NCBI RefSeq assembly: GCF_003116135.1
Contig: NZ_PDOA01000001.1
Span: 496,001-560,000, forward strand
Length of the DNA: 64,000 nt
Direction: 5' to 3'
Source of the DNA: Teichococcus aestuarii
GTDB taxonomy: Bacteria > Pseudomonadota > Alphaproteobacteria > Acetobacterales > Acetobacteraceae
Shown: in pieces, positions 1-7,506 of the stretch
Layout of the letters: every line of letters starts with the position of its first letter
Position numbering within the stretch: the stretch's first letter is position 1
The notes under the pieces: model-generated
Databases searched by the model: none
What the model was told of the DNA's origin: nothing
What the model saw: only the letters and a program-made list of their open reading frames with translations
Made by a program: the position numbers and the translations under genes

Positions 1-908
1 GCGTGCAGGGCGCGCAGCCAGTGCTCGGCGCTCTCGCGGGCGAAGATCTCGCGCAGCAGGGGGAGCAGGGCGTCGCGGTTCCGGTCGCGGTCTGCGAAGG
101 TGGCGAAGCGCGGGTCTTGCGGCAGGTCCGGCCGGCCGATGGCGCCGCAGAGCGCGACGAACTCGGCCTCGCGCACCAGTGCCACCATCACCCAGTTGCC
201 GCAGGCGGCGCGGTAGCTGCCGGCGGGCACGTTCAGCGCGGCGGGCGCCTGGCCGAGCAGCCCCGCCTCGGCGATCGGCATGGCCAGCAGGGCGGCGGTG
301 CCGGCCATCAGCGAGATGTCCAGCACGCGGCGGCGCGGCGCCGCGTCGAGCTGGCGCTGGGCCAGGGCGGCCTGCACGGCGGCGAAGGCGGAGATGCCGG
401 TGACGACATCGGCCACCAGGCAGCCCACCTTGTGCGGCGCGCCGTCGGCGCCCGTGTTGAGCGCCACCAGCCCGGTATAGGCCTGCGCCACCGAATCGGT
501 GCAGGGCCGCTCCGCATAGGGGCCGGTCTGGCCGAAGCCGGAGATGGAGAGGCAGACGGCATTCTCCGGCGTCGCCTCCGGCCCCAGCCCGAGGCGGGCG
601 GCGACGCCGGGGCGGAACGCCTCGATCAGCACGTCCGCCCGCGCGGCGAGGGCGCTGGCGGCGGCGCGGCCCTCGGGCGACTTCAGGTCCAGCACCACGC
701 TGCGCTTGCCGCGGTTGAAGGTGGTGTGCATCACCGACTGACCGTCGCGCCGGGTGGAGAGGCCGCGCGACCAGTCGCCTTCCGGCGGTTCCAGCTTGAT
801 GACATCGGCGCCGGCGGCCGCCAGCAGCATGCCGCAATAGGGCCCGGCGATGCCCTGGCCGGCATCCAGCACGCGCAGCCCGCGATAGGGCTTCAGCCCG
901 TGGTCCAT
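1..908 (-). CDS. CaiB/BaiF family CoA-transferase (3' end cut by window edge)
   Basis: Class III CoA-transferases move CoA between an acyl-CoA and a free carboxylic acid in the cytoplasm. The N-terminal 302 codons are present; the C-terminus lies outside the left edge. The N-terminal nucleotide-like fold is clear (GLRVLDAGQGIAGPYCGMLL at about 10-29, then GADVIKLEPPEGD), followed by FNRGKRSVVLDLKSPEGR near 65-81 and LSISGFGQTGPY near 120-131. The aspartate of VADVVTG, about residue 167, sits where the family forms its aspartyl-CoA intermediate. The ATG is preceded on the minus strand by GAGGGAGGAAATGCA, a strong ribosome site. It is divergent from an orphan Bug receptor, so both may handle the same organic acid; the substrate is unknown. 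Confidence 0.88.
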   Translation of the reverse strand, partial: MDHGLKPYRGLRVLDAGQGIAGPYCGMLLAAAGADVIKLEPPEGDWSRGLSTRRDGQSVMHTTFNRGKRSVVLDLKSPEGRAAASALAARADVLIEAFRPGVAARLGLGPEATPENAVCLSISGFGQTGPYAERPCTDSVAQAYTGLVALNTGADGAPHKVGCLVADVVTGISAFAAVQAALAQRQLDAAPRRRVLDISLMAGTAALLAMPIAEAGLLGQAPAALNVPAGSYRAACGNWVMVALVREAEFVALCGAIGRPDLPQDPRFATFADRDRNRDALLPLLREIFARESAEHWLRALH

Positions 909-977
909 TGCATTTCCTCCCTCATCGTGCGGCGATGGTGGGACGAGACAAGAAAATAGGGAAGGGAACCTCCATCC

Positions 978-1955
978 ATGCGCATCACCCGCAGGGCGGC
1001 GCTCGCCGCTATGCCCATGCTCGCCGCGCTGCCGCCCGCCGCCTCCGTGGCACAGGGGAGCTGGCCCACGCGCCCCCTGCGCTTCGTCGTGCCCTACCCG
1101 CCGGGCGGGCCGACCGACATCCTGGGGCGGGTGGTGACGCAGCAGCTTTCGCAGCGCCTGCCGCAGCCGGTGATCGTGGAGAACCGCAGCGGCGCCTCGG
1201 GCATCGTCGGCAGCGGCGAGGTGGCGCGGGCGGCGCCGGATGGCGCCACCTTCCTGGTGAACGCCTCGCTGCACGTCATCATCCCGCACCTCAACCCGCA
1301 GATGCCGTTCGACACGCTAGCGGCCTTCGAGCCGGTGACGAACATCGCCCGCGTGCCGCTGATGCTGGTCGTGAACAAGGACCTGCCCGTGCGCTCCGTG
1401 CCGGAGCTGATCGCCTGGCTGAAGCAGAACGGGGGGCGGGCCGCCTACGGCTCCTCCGGCATCGGCGCGGCGCCGCACCTGGCGGGGGAGCTGTTCAAGC
1501 AGCTCACCGGCACGCAGATGGCGCATGTGCCCTATCGCGGCTCCGGCCCGGCGCTGGCGGATCTGCTGGCGGGCAACATCCAGCTGATGTTCGATTCGAT
1601 GCCGAGCAGCGCCGGCGCGGTGCGGGACGGGCAGTTGCGGGCGCTGGCGGTGAGCACCGGCGGCCGCGTCGCCGCCTTCCCCGACCTGCCCACCGTGGCC
1701 GAGGCAGGGGTGCCGGGCTACGAGATCGCCACCTGGTACGGCATCTGGGCGCCGGCCGGCACGCCGGCGCCGGTGGTGCAGGCCCTGCAGCAGGCGGTGG
1801 CGGCGGCGGTGGCCACGCCCGAGGCCCGCGAGCGCCTGGCCACGCTCGGCGCCGACCCGGTGGCCGACACGCCCGAGGCCTTCGCCGCCTTCACCCGCAC
1901 CGAATACGCCCGCTGGGGCAAGCTGGTGCGCGACGCGAAGATCGAGGCCCAATGA
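978..1955 (+). CDS. Tripartite tricarboxylate transporter (Bug/TctC) periplasmic receptor
   Basis: Periplasmic solute-binding protein of the Bug family, 325 aa, the usual length. Residues 1-26 form an export signal with a twin arginine (MRITRRAALAAM), a hydrophobic core and an Ala-X-Ala-like end before QGSWPTRP. Typical family blocks follow: RFVVPYPPGGPTDILGR, VIVENRSGASGIVG, PYRGSGPALADLLAGNIQ and FPDLPTVAEAGVPGYE. Bug receptors bind carboxylates and normally feed TctAB permeases, but no tctA or tctB is present here, which is common for the expanded Bug set of this bacterial group. The stop overlaps the start of the following oxidoreductase (AATGATG), so the two are co-translated. Confidence 0.92.
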   Translation: MRITRRAALAAMPMLAALPPAASVAQGSWPTRPLRFVVPYPPGGPTDILGRVVTQQLSQRLPQPVIVENRSGASGIVGSGEVARAAPDGATFLVNASLHVIIPHLNPQMPFDTLAAFEPVTNIARVPLMLVVNKDLPVRSVPELIAWLKQNGGRAAYGSSGIGAAPHLAGELFKQLTGTQMAHVPYRGSGPALADLLAGNIQLMFDSMPSSAGAVRDGQLRALAVSTGGRVAAFPDLPTVAEAGVPGYEIATWYGIWAPAGTPAPVVQALQQAVAAAVATPEARERLATLGADPVADTPEAFAAFTRTEYARWGKLVRDAKIEAQ

Positions 1956-2959
1956 TGCGCGCCATCGTCTGCGAATCCTGGCGCGACTTCGACGCGCTGG
2001 AGATGAAGGAGATTCCGCCGCCGCCGCTGCGTCCAGGGGGCGTGCGGCTGCGGGTGGAGGCGGTGGGCGTCTCCTTCGCGCAGCAGCTTGTCGTCGCGGG
2101 CAAGTACCAGCGCCGGCCGCCGCTGCCCTTCGTGCCGGGCACCGAGGTGGTGGGCACCGTGCTGGAGGCGGCGCCGGACGCCGTGGCGCCGCCGCCCGGC
2201 ACCCGCGTCTTCGCGGCGCTGGACTGGGGCGGCATGGCGGAGGAGGCGGTGGCGGACGACATCCATGTGGTGCCGCTGCCCGCCACCCTGGCCGATGGCC
2301 CGCAGGCCGCCGCTGCCGTGGCGATGCCGATCAGTTACCCCACCGCCGCCTCCGCCCTGCTCTGGCGCGGAAGGCTGGAGCCGGGGCAGTGGGTGCTGGT
2401 GCAGGGGGCGGGGGGTGGCGTCGGCCTCGCCGCGCTGGAGGTGGCGCGGGCGGTGGGGGCGCGCGTCATCGCCCGGGCCGGTGCCGCCAAGCACCCGATG
2501 CTGCATGCGCGCGGCGCCGATGTGGTGCTGGACAGCGCCGCGCCCTTCCGCGAGGCCACGCGGGCTGCCACGGGCGGGGAGGGCGTCGCGCTGGTGCTGG
2601 ACACGCTGGGCGGCGAGGCCTTCGACGAGGGGCTGCGCTGCCTGGCCGATGGCGGCACGCTGCTGACGCTGGGCTATGCCGGCGGCGCCATCCCGCAGCT
2701 GGGCGTGAACCTGCTGCTGCTGAAGAACATCGGCGTGGCCGGGCTGAACTGGGGCACCTATCTCGGCTGGTCGCCCGGCGACAACCGCCGCGCCCACGCG
2801 CCGCGCGTGCGCGCGCTGTGGGAGCAGCTGATGGCGTGGTGGGCGGCCGGCCAGCTCCGCCCGGAGGTGCATGCCGCGCTGCCCCTGGAGCGGTTCCGCG
2901 AGGCGATGGCGATGGTCCGCGACCGCCAGGCCGTGGGCCGCGTGGTCCTGACCCCCTGA
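1952..2959 (+). CDS. MDR-superfamily NADPH:quinone oxidoreductase-like protein
   Basis: Zinc-free medium-chain dehydrogenase/reductase of about 335 aa, in the quinone oxidoreductase class. The N-terminal GroES-like half holds PFVPGTEVVGTV near 65-76. The Rossmann half has VLVQGAGGGVGLAALEVARA near 148-167, followed by the usual VVLDSAA and LVLDTLGGEAFDEGLRCLADGG blocks. The zinc-ligand cysteines of alcohol dehydrogenases are missing. The start overlaps the end of the Bug receptor gene; ATG at 1952 or 1955 is possible because the first two codons are both ATG. Enoyl-CoA reductase activity is an alternative role, and the neighbouring CoA-transferase would fit it, but this is only inferred from context. 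Confidence 0.88.
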   Translation: MMRAIVCESWRDFDALEMKEIPPPPLRPGGVRLRVEAVGVSFAQQLVVAGKYQRRPPLPFVPGTEVVGTVLEAAPDAVAPPPGTRVFAALDWGGMAEEAVADDIHVVPLPATLADGPQAAAAVAMPISYPTAASALLWRGRLEPGQWVLVQGAGGGVGLAALEVARAVGARVIARAGAAKHPMLHARGADVVLDSAAPFREATRAATGGEGVALVLDTLGGEAFDEGLRCLADGGTLLTLGYAGGAIPQLGVNLLLLKNIGVAGLNWGTYLGWSPGDNRRAHAPRVRALWEQLMAWWAAGQLRPEVHAALPLERFREAMAMVRDRQAVGRVVLTP

Positions 2960-2970
2960 TGGCGGGGTCC

Positions 2971-3019
2971 GGGGGGATACTATCCCCCCGGCGGGGGTCC
3001 AGGGGGCGGCGCCCCCTGG
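2971..3019. terminator. Tandem GC hairpins between convergent genes
   Basis: Two inverted repeats lie between the convergent MDR and SulP genes. The first is GGGGGGATACTATCCCCCC (2971-2989). The second has a 9-bp stem CCAGGGGGC/GCCCCCTGG (2999-3007 and 3011-3019) around GGC. No T-run follows either, so they are structural candidates for bidirectional termination, not classic intrinsic terminators. Confidence 0.5.
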
Positions 3020-3023
3020 CGCT

Positions 3024-4505
3024 TCAGTGCCCCGCGGCCAGCGTCGCCCCTGGCTTGTCATGGACGCCGAGCCGCTCGACCATGGCCGCGCTGGCCTCGT
3101 TCATTCCTTCCACCGCCACCTCGACGCCGCGGTTGCGGAAGCCCAGCACCACGCGGTCCAGCGCGCCGATGCCGCTGAGGTCCCACAGATGCGCCTGCCG
3201 CACGTCGATGACGACGCGGGCGAGATCCTCCTTCAGGTCGAAGGCGGCGATGAAATCCTCGGCCGAGGCGAAGAACACCTGCCCGAGCACGGTGTAGCGC
3301 CGCTCGCGCCCGTCGGCTGAGAGGGCGGAGGAGATGCTGAACATCCTCCGCACCTTGCCGGCGAAGAAGATGCCACTGAGCAGCACGCCCGCCAGCACGC
3401 CCTTGGCGAGGTCGTGCGTGGCGAGCACCACGGCGACGGTGGCCAGCATCACCACCGAGGAGCTGCGCGGATGCGTCAGCAGGGTGCGCAGCGAGGCCCA
3501 GTTGAAGGTGCTGATCGAGACCATGATCATCACCGCCACCAGCGCCGCCATGGGGATGCGGCGGACGAGGTCGCCCAGCGCCAGGATCAGGAACAGCAGC
3601 ACCACGCCCGCCACCAGGGTGGAGAGCCGCGTGCGCCCGCCCGAGCGGACGTTGATGACCGATTGCCCGATCATGGCGCAGCCCGCCATGCCGCCCAGGA
3701 AGCCGGTGGCGAAGTTGGCGACGCCCTGGCCCACGCATTCGCGGTTCCGCTGGCTGCCGGTGTCGGTCATCTCGTCGACCACGGCCGCCGTCATCAGCGA
3801 TTCCAGCAGGCCCACCGCCGCCAGCGTGGCGGAGTAGGGCAGGATGATGCGCAGCGTCTCGAAGGTGAAGGGCACGTCGGGCAGGAAGAAGTGCGGCAGC
3901 GCGTCCGGCAGGGCGCCCATGTCGCCCACGGTGCGGAGGTCGAGCCCCAGCGCCCAGGCCAGCGCCGTCAGCACGATGATGCACACCAGCGGCGAGGGCA
4001 CCGCCGTGGTCAGGCGCGGCAGCAGGTAGATGATGGCGAGGCCGGCCGCCACCATCGGGTAGGTGAGCGCCGGCACGCCGATCAGCTCCGGCAGCTGGGC
4101 CATGAAGATGAGGATGGCCAGCGCGTTGACGAAGCCCGTCAGCACCGAGCGGGAGACGAAGCGCATGACGCGCCCGAGCCGCGCCGCTCCGGCCAGCACC
4201 TGGAGGATGCCGGTGAGGATGGTGGCGGCGAAGAGGTATTGCAGCCCGTGGTCCTTCACCAGGCTGACCATCACCACGGCCATGGCGCCGGTGGCGGCCG
4301 AGATCATGGCCGGCCGGCCGCCCGCGATGGCGGTGATGACGGCGATGGAGAAGGAGGCGTAGAGCCCGACCTTGGGATCGACGCCGGCGATGATCGAGAA
4401 GGCGATGGCCTCCGGGATCAGCGCGAGGGCGACGACGAGGCCGGAGAGCAGGTCGGCACGGACATTGCCGAACCATTCGGCGCGCAGCCGCGCGGGATTG
4501 AGCAT
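3024..4505 (-). CDS. SulP family inorganic anion permease with STAS domain
   Basis: SLC26/SulP transporter of the inner membrane, about 493 aa from the ATG at 4505. The SulP signature is near the N-terminus ([30 protein letters not shown]). About ten to twelve hydrophobic segments follow, with [20 protein letters not shown] and [15 protein letters not shown] in the core. A C-terminal STAS domain ([37 protein letters not shown]) occupies roughly the last 110 residues. A GTG at 4550 would add 15 residues, but the ATG puts the protein start where the family usually begins. The family carries sulfate, bicarbonate or carboxylates; the real substrate cannot be read. It lies 208 bp downstream of chrA on the same strand, and chromate and sulfate are chemical mimics. 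Confidence 0.9.
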   Translation of the reverse strand: MLNPARLRAEWFGNVRADLLSGLVVALALIPEAIAFSIIAGVDPKVGLYASFSIAVITAIAGGRPAMISAATGAMAVVMVSLVKDHGLQYLFAATILTGILQVLAGAARLGRVMRFVSRSVLTGFVNALAILIFMAQLPELIGVPALTYPMVAAGLAIIYLLPRLTTAVPSPLVCIIVLTALAWALGLDLRTVGDMGALPDALPHFFLPDVPFTFETLRIILPYSATLAAVGLLESLMTAAVVDEMTDTGSQRNRECVGQGVANFATGFLGGMAGCAMIGQSVINVRSGGRTRLSTLVAGVVLLFLILALGDLVRRIPMAALVAVMIMVSISTFNWASLRTLLTHPRSSSVVMLATVAVVLATHDLAKGVLAGVLLSGIFFAGKVRRMFSISSALSADGRERRYTVLGQVFFASAEDFIAAFDLKEDLARVVIDVRQAHLWDLSGIGALDRVVLGFRNRGVEVAVEGMNEASAAMVERLGVHDKPGATLAAGH

Positions 4506-4563
4506 GAAGGGGAACTTCCGGGAAGCGGGGACGAAAGGAGCGCCAGCCACGCACGGCGTAGGA

Positions 4564-4580
4564 CGCGCCAGTCTGGCGCG
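4564..4580. promoter_or_regulatory. 17-bp perfect palindrome upstream of the SulP gene
   Basis: CGCGCCAG-T-CTGGCGCG has 8-bp arms around a single central base, about 60 bp upstream of the SulP ATG and inside the 208-bp chrA-SulP gap. The one-base centre suits a dimeric DNA-binding protein better than an RNA hairpin. The regulator is unknown. Confidence 0.4.
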
Positions 4581-4713
4581 GCATAACGCGGCGGATCAAT
4601 CAGGGCTGGCGTCGGCCTACATCGGACTTGTCGTCTCTCCGGGAGGAGGCGCCTTGTGCGGCGCAGCAAATCGGCTCCGCCTTAACGCCGTTCCAGGGGC
4701 GGCGCAACCCTGC

Positions 4714-6042
4714 TCAGCCCCCCGCCAGCCGCAGCGCCAGCCCGGCCAGCGCCGCCAGCGCCAGCACCTTGGCCACGCCCATGCGCAGCCCGAGCAGGGC
4801 GATTCCCGCCAGCACCGCCAGCCCCAGTGCCGCCAGGTCCAGGCTGGCCGGCACCGGCAGTTCCAGCCGCAGAGGGCCGGCCTGCCAGGCGGTGCGCTCC
4901 GTGAAGATCAGGCGCAGCGCGAACCAGGCCGCCAGGTTGGCGATGACGCCGACCACCGCCGCCGTCACCGCGGCCAGGGCGCCGCGCAGCCGGGGCATGG
5001 CGTGCAGCCGCTCGATGAAGGGGGCGCCGAGGAAGATCCAGGCGAAGCAGGGCGCGAAGGTGACCCAGAGGGTCAGCAGCGCGGCGGCCACGGCGCTGAC
5101 CGGCCCCTGCTGCCAGCCAGCCAGGAAGCCCACGAACTGCAGCACCAGGATCAACGGCCCCGGCGTCGTCTCGGCCAGGCCGAGGCCGGCCAGCATCGCC
5201 TCGGCCGAGAGCCAGCCGTAATGCTCCACCGCCTCCTGCGCCACATAGGCCAGCACCGCGTAGGCGCCGCCGAAGGTGACCACGGCCATGCGGGCGAAGA
5301 ACCAGGCGACATCGCCGAACAGCCCGGTGCCCATCAGCAGCGCCACGGACCACGCCCACAGCGCCAGCACGGCCAGGCCGGTGCGGCGGGCGCTGCGCGC
5401 CATGCGCTGCGGCCGGCCCGGCTCCTCGGCCAGCAGGCGGTCGATCATGGCCGGGGGGCCGGATGCCGACACGGCGCCGGCGGCGGGCGCGAAGGTGGCG
5501 GGAAAGGCGGCGCCGAGCAGCATGGCCGTGCCCACCACCAGCGGGAAGGGCAGGTTGAAGGCGAACAGCGCCAGGAACGCGCCGAGCGCCAGCAGCAGGG
5601 CGAGCGTGCCGTGCAGCGCGCGCCGCGCCACCTTCAGCAACGCCTCCACCACAAGCGCCAGCACCGCGCATTGCAGGCCGAAGAACAGCGCCTCGACCGC
5701 CGGCACCCGGCCGAGCGTGACATAGAGAAAGGACAGCGCGAGCATCACCGCCGCGCCGGGCAGGATGAACAGCAACCCGGCCAGCAGGCCGCCGCGGACG
5801 CCGTGCATCAGCCAGCCGAGATAGGTGGCAAGCTGCTGCGCCTCCGGCCCCGGCAGCAGCATGCAGAAATTGAGGGCGTGCAGGAAACGGGCCTCGCCCA
5901 CCCAGCGTTGCTCCTCCACCACCTCGCGGTGCATCAGCGCGATCTGCGCCGCCGGGCCGCCGAAGGAGAGACATCCGATTCGCCACCAGAGGCGGGCGGC
6001 CTTGCCAAGGCTGGGATAGGAACTCGGCTCTCCGTCGCGCAT
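4714..6042 (-). CDS. chrA: Chromate transporter, ChrA family (CHR)
   Basis: Inner-membrane chromate efflux protein, 442 aa, the long two-domain form. Each half starts with a CHR signature: LSFGGPAAQIALMHREVVEE plus LLPGPEAQQLATYLGW in the N-half, and VVTFGGAYAVLAYVAQEAVE plus ETTPGPLILVLQFVGF in the C-half. About ten hydrophobic segments are visible. The ATG at 6042 has GAAGGTGGCAGCG in front of it and begins just before the conserved SLGKAARLWWRIGCLSFGG block; the open frame runs further upstream without family similarity. No chrB regulator is adjacent. The leader carries a minus-strand terminator-like hairpin about 80 bp before the start, which suggests attenuation. Confidence 0.92.
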   Translation of the reverse strand: MRDGEPSSYPSLGKAARLWWRIGCLSFGGPAAQIALMHREVVEEQRWVGEARFLHALNFCMLLPGPEAQQLATYLGWLMHGVRGGLLAGLLFILPGAAVMLALSFLYVTLGRVPAVEALFFGLQCAVLALVVEALLKVARRALHGTLALLLALGAFLALFAFNLPFPLVVGTAMLLGAAFPATFAPAAGAVSASGPPAMIDRLLAEEPGRPQRMARSARRTGLAVLALWAWSVALLMGTGLFGDVAWFFARMAVVTFGGAYAVLAYVAQEAVEHYGWLSAEAMLAGLGLAETTPGPLILVLQFVGFLAGWQQGPVSAVAAALLTLWVTFAPCFAWIFLGAPFIERLHAMPRLRGALAAVTAAVVGVIANLAAWFALRLIFTERTAWQAGPLRLELPVPASLDLAALGLAVLAGIALLGLRMGVAKVLALAALAGLALRLAGG

Positions 6043-6112
6043 CGCTGCCACCTTCTTCCGGCGCAGGCGTTTAGACAGGAAGGCGGGACGGGAGGGAAGG
6101 GGCGTGGAGGGC

Positions 6113-6153
6113 CTGAAAAAGCGGACGGCGCCCGGACATGGCCTGGGCGCCGT
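6113..6153 (-). terminator. Intrinsic terminator-like hairpin in the chrA leader
   Basis: Read on the minus strand, a perfect 9-bp stem (ACGGCGCCC/GGGCGCCGT, arms 6145-6153 and 6125-6133, 11-nt loop) is followed by CCGC and then TTTTTC. It lies about 80 bp upstream of the chrA ATG with no gene ending here on that strand. It could therefore be an attenuator of chrA or the end of a small RNA. Confidence 0.5.
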
Positions 6154-6240
6154 CATACGCTCTTTCTCCGTCCCTTTAGCGGGACTGTTCCTCCCCAAAC
6201 TCGGCCTGCAGAGCAATCCCGAGAGACCTCATCTTAACAG

Positions 6241-6262
6241 GTCTTGTATAAGACACAAGTCT
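6241..6262. promoter_or_regulatory. Overlapping inverted repeats, candidate GntR operator
   Basis: GTCTT-GTAT-AAGAC (6241-6254) overlaps AGAC-ACAA-GTCT (6251-6262), sharing AGAC. GntR/HutC-type regulators favour short AT-centred inverted repeats of this kind. The site lies about 110 bp upstream of the GntR gene in the divergent gap, so control of that gene, chrA or both is possible. Confidence 0.45.
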
Positions 6263-6338
6263 ATCTTCTGGAACGCCTTGATCCGGCTACGCAGATCGTG
6301 AACAGAGCATTTCCAGATCCTGTGACGGCCGAAGGACC

Positions 6339-6374
6339 ATGCTGCTCTCCATGCCGATGACCGCTGCCCGATGA
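6339..6374 (+). CDS. Short leader ORF (11 codons) overlapping the GntR start
   Basis: ATG at 6339 follows GAAGGA by two bases and encodes MLLSMPMTAAR, ending at TGA 6372-6374. The stop overlaps the ATG of the GntR gene in the sequence cgATGAcgg. The GntR gene has no purine-rich ribosome site of its own, so this looks like a translation-coupling leader. It is too short to prove coding by sequence alone. Confidence 0.4.
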   Translation: MLLSMPMTAAR

Positions 6375-7108
6375 CGGCCACTTCCTCCCGATCCCGCCTG
6401 GATGCCCGCCCGCTCTATCGCCAGGTGGAGGAGATCCTGCTCGGTCGGATCGTCGGCGGCACCTGGCCTCCGGGCCACCTCCTGCCGGCCGAGCCGGAGC
6501 TGGCGAGCGAGCTGGGCGTCTCGCAGGGCACGGTCCGCAAGGCGCTGGCCGCGCTCGAGCGCCGCCACCTGATCGACCGCCGGCAGGGCCGCGGCACGAC
6601 GGTGGCGAAGCACACCAGCGACACGGCCCGCTTCCACTTCTTCCGCGTGCGCGACCTCAGCGGCCGCGCCGTGGTGTCGCGCATCATGATCATCTCCTGC
6701 GCCCAGGGGCAGGCGGCGCCATGGGAGGCGGCGGCGCTGGGGCTGGAGACGGGTGCCCCGGTCTACCACCTGCGGCGGATTCGCATGCTGGACGGCAGCC
6801 CGCGAATCTTCGAGCGCTGCACCCTCTCCGGCGCCGTCTTCTCCGGATTCGCGCTGCCGCCGGGCGAGCAGCCCTCCGAGCTCTACGTTTATTTCCAGCG
6901 CACCCATGGCGTGACGGTGGAGCGCGCCGAGGAGGAGCTGTCGGCCGCCGGCGCCGATGCCGAGACGGCCGCCGCCCTGGGCAAGCCAGAGGGCACGCCG
7001 CTGCTGATGGTGCAGCGTATCGCCTATGATGTGGCGGACCGGCCGGTGGAAGTGCGGCTCTCCATGATCGACACCGAGCGGCACCGCTACGCCGTCCGGC
7101 TGGACTGA
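6371..7108 (+). CDS. GntR family transcriptional regulator, HutC/UTRA type
   Basis: DNA-binding regulator of 245 aa. The winged helix-turn-helix is at about 12-80 (ARPLYRQVEEILLGRIVGG, PAEPELASELGVSQGTVRKA, RRQGRGTTV). The UTRA ligand-binding domain fills about 95-240, with the family ending pattern of ERAEEELSA, a short Ala-rich helix, GTPLLMVQRIAYD and RPVEVRLSMID. The effector is unknown; HutC-type proteins bind small acids or sugars. The usual ribosome site is absent and the start overlaps a short leader ORF. It is divergent from chrA, and rpmF follows about 160 bp downstream after a GC hairpin. Confidence 0.92.
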   Translation: MTATSSRSRLDARPLYRQVEEILLGRIVGGTWPPGHLLPAEPELASELGVSQGTVRKALAALERRHLIDRRQGRGTTVAKHTSDTARFHFFRVRDLSGRAVVSRIMIISCAQGQAAPWEAAALGLETGAPVYHLRRIRMLDGSPRIFERCTLSGAVFSGFALPPGEQPSELYVYFQRTHGVTVERAEEELSAAGADAETAAALGKPEGTPLLMVQRIAYDVADRPVEVRLSMIDTERHRYAVRLD

Positions 7109-7123
7109 GAATCAGCGCTCCCG

Positions 7124-7141
7124 GCCGGCCCTGCGGCCGGC
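7124..7141 (+). terminator. GC hairpin after the GntR gene
   Basis: A perfect 7-bp stem GCCGGCC/GGCCGGC with loop CTGC starts 16 bp after the GntR stop. There is no T-run. It probably separates the regulator from the rpmF-plsX-fabH unit. Confidence 0.35.
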
Positions 7142-7271
7142 TCTCCGGCGGCCCTCGCCGCGTGGCGGCCGGCGCATGGCGCTTGCACCCGGGGGGGTGG
7201 GGTGGTAATGGCGCGGCCTTCCTGATTTACCGCTGACTACGACAGCACGTTAAGAAGAGAGGCCCGGCGCC

Positions 7272-7475
7272 ATGGCCGTTCCGAAAAAGAAGGTTTCGCC
7301 CTCCCGCCGCGGGATGCGCCGCAGCCACGAGGCCCTGTCCACCCAGGCACACCACGAGTGCCCCAACTGCGGCGAGCTGAAGCGCCCGCACCATATCTGC
7401 GCCTCCTGCGGCCACTATGACGGCCGTGAGGTCGTTGCCGCCGGCAAGGCCCTGAAGGCGGCGGTCCGCACCTGA
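7272..7475 (+). CDS. rpmF: 50S ribosomal protein L32
   Basis: Large-subunit ribosomal protein bL32, 67 aa, the family's usual length. It starts [20 protein letters not shown], the standard L32 N-terminus, and has the zinc-ribbon form with C30, C33, C43 and C46 (ECPNCGEL and [10 protein letters not shown]). It leads the common bacterial gene order rpmF-plsX-fabH, with plsX 31 bp downstream. The DUF177/YceD gene often found upstream of rpmF is not present; a GntR gene is there instead. Confidence 0.98.
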   Translation: MAVPKKKVSPSRRGMRRSHEALSTQAHHECPNCGELKRPHHICASCGHYDGREVVAAGKALKAAVRT

Positions 7476-7506
7476 TTGTTCCGGCCCGCCGAGGGGATTT
7501 GACACC

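Larger units (their letters stand above)
6043..6370. other. Divergent control region between chrA and a GntR gene (328 bp)
   Basis: No full-length gene is seen here. The stretch contains a minus-strand intrinsic-terminator hairpin (6113-6153), two overlapping inverted repeats in an AT-richer patch (6241-6262), and an 11-codon leader ORF (6339-6374) that runs into the GntR start. It presumably carries the promoters for both flanking genes. Confidence 0.6.
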
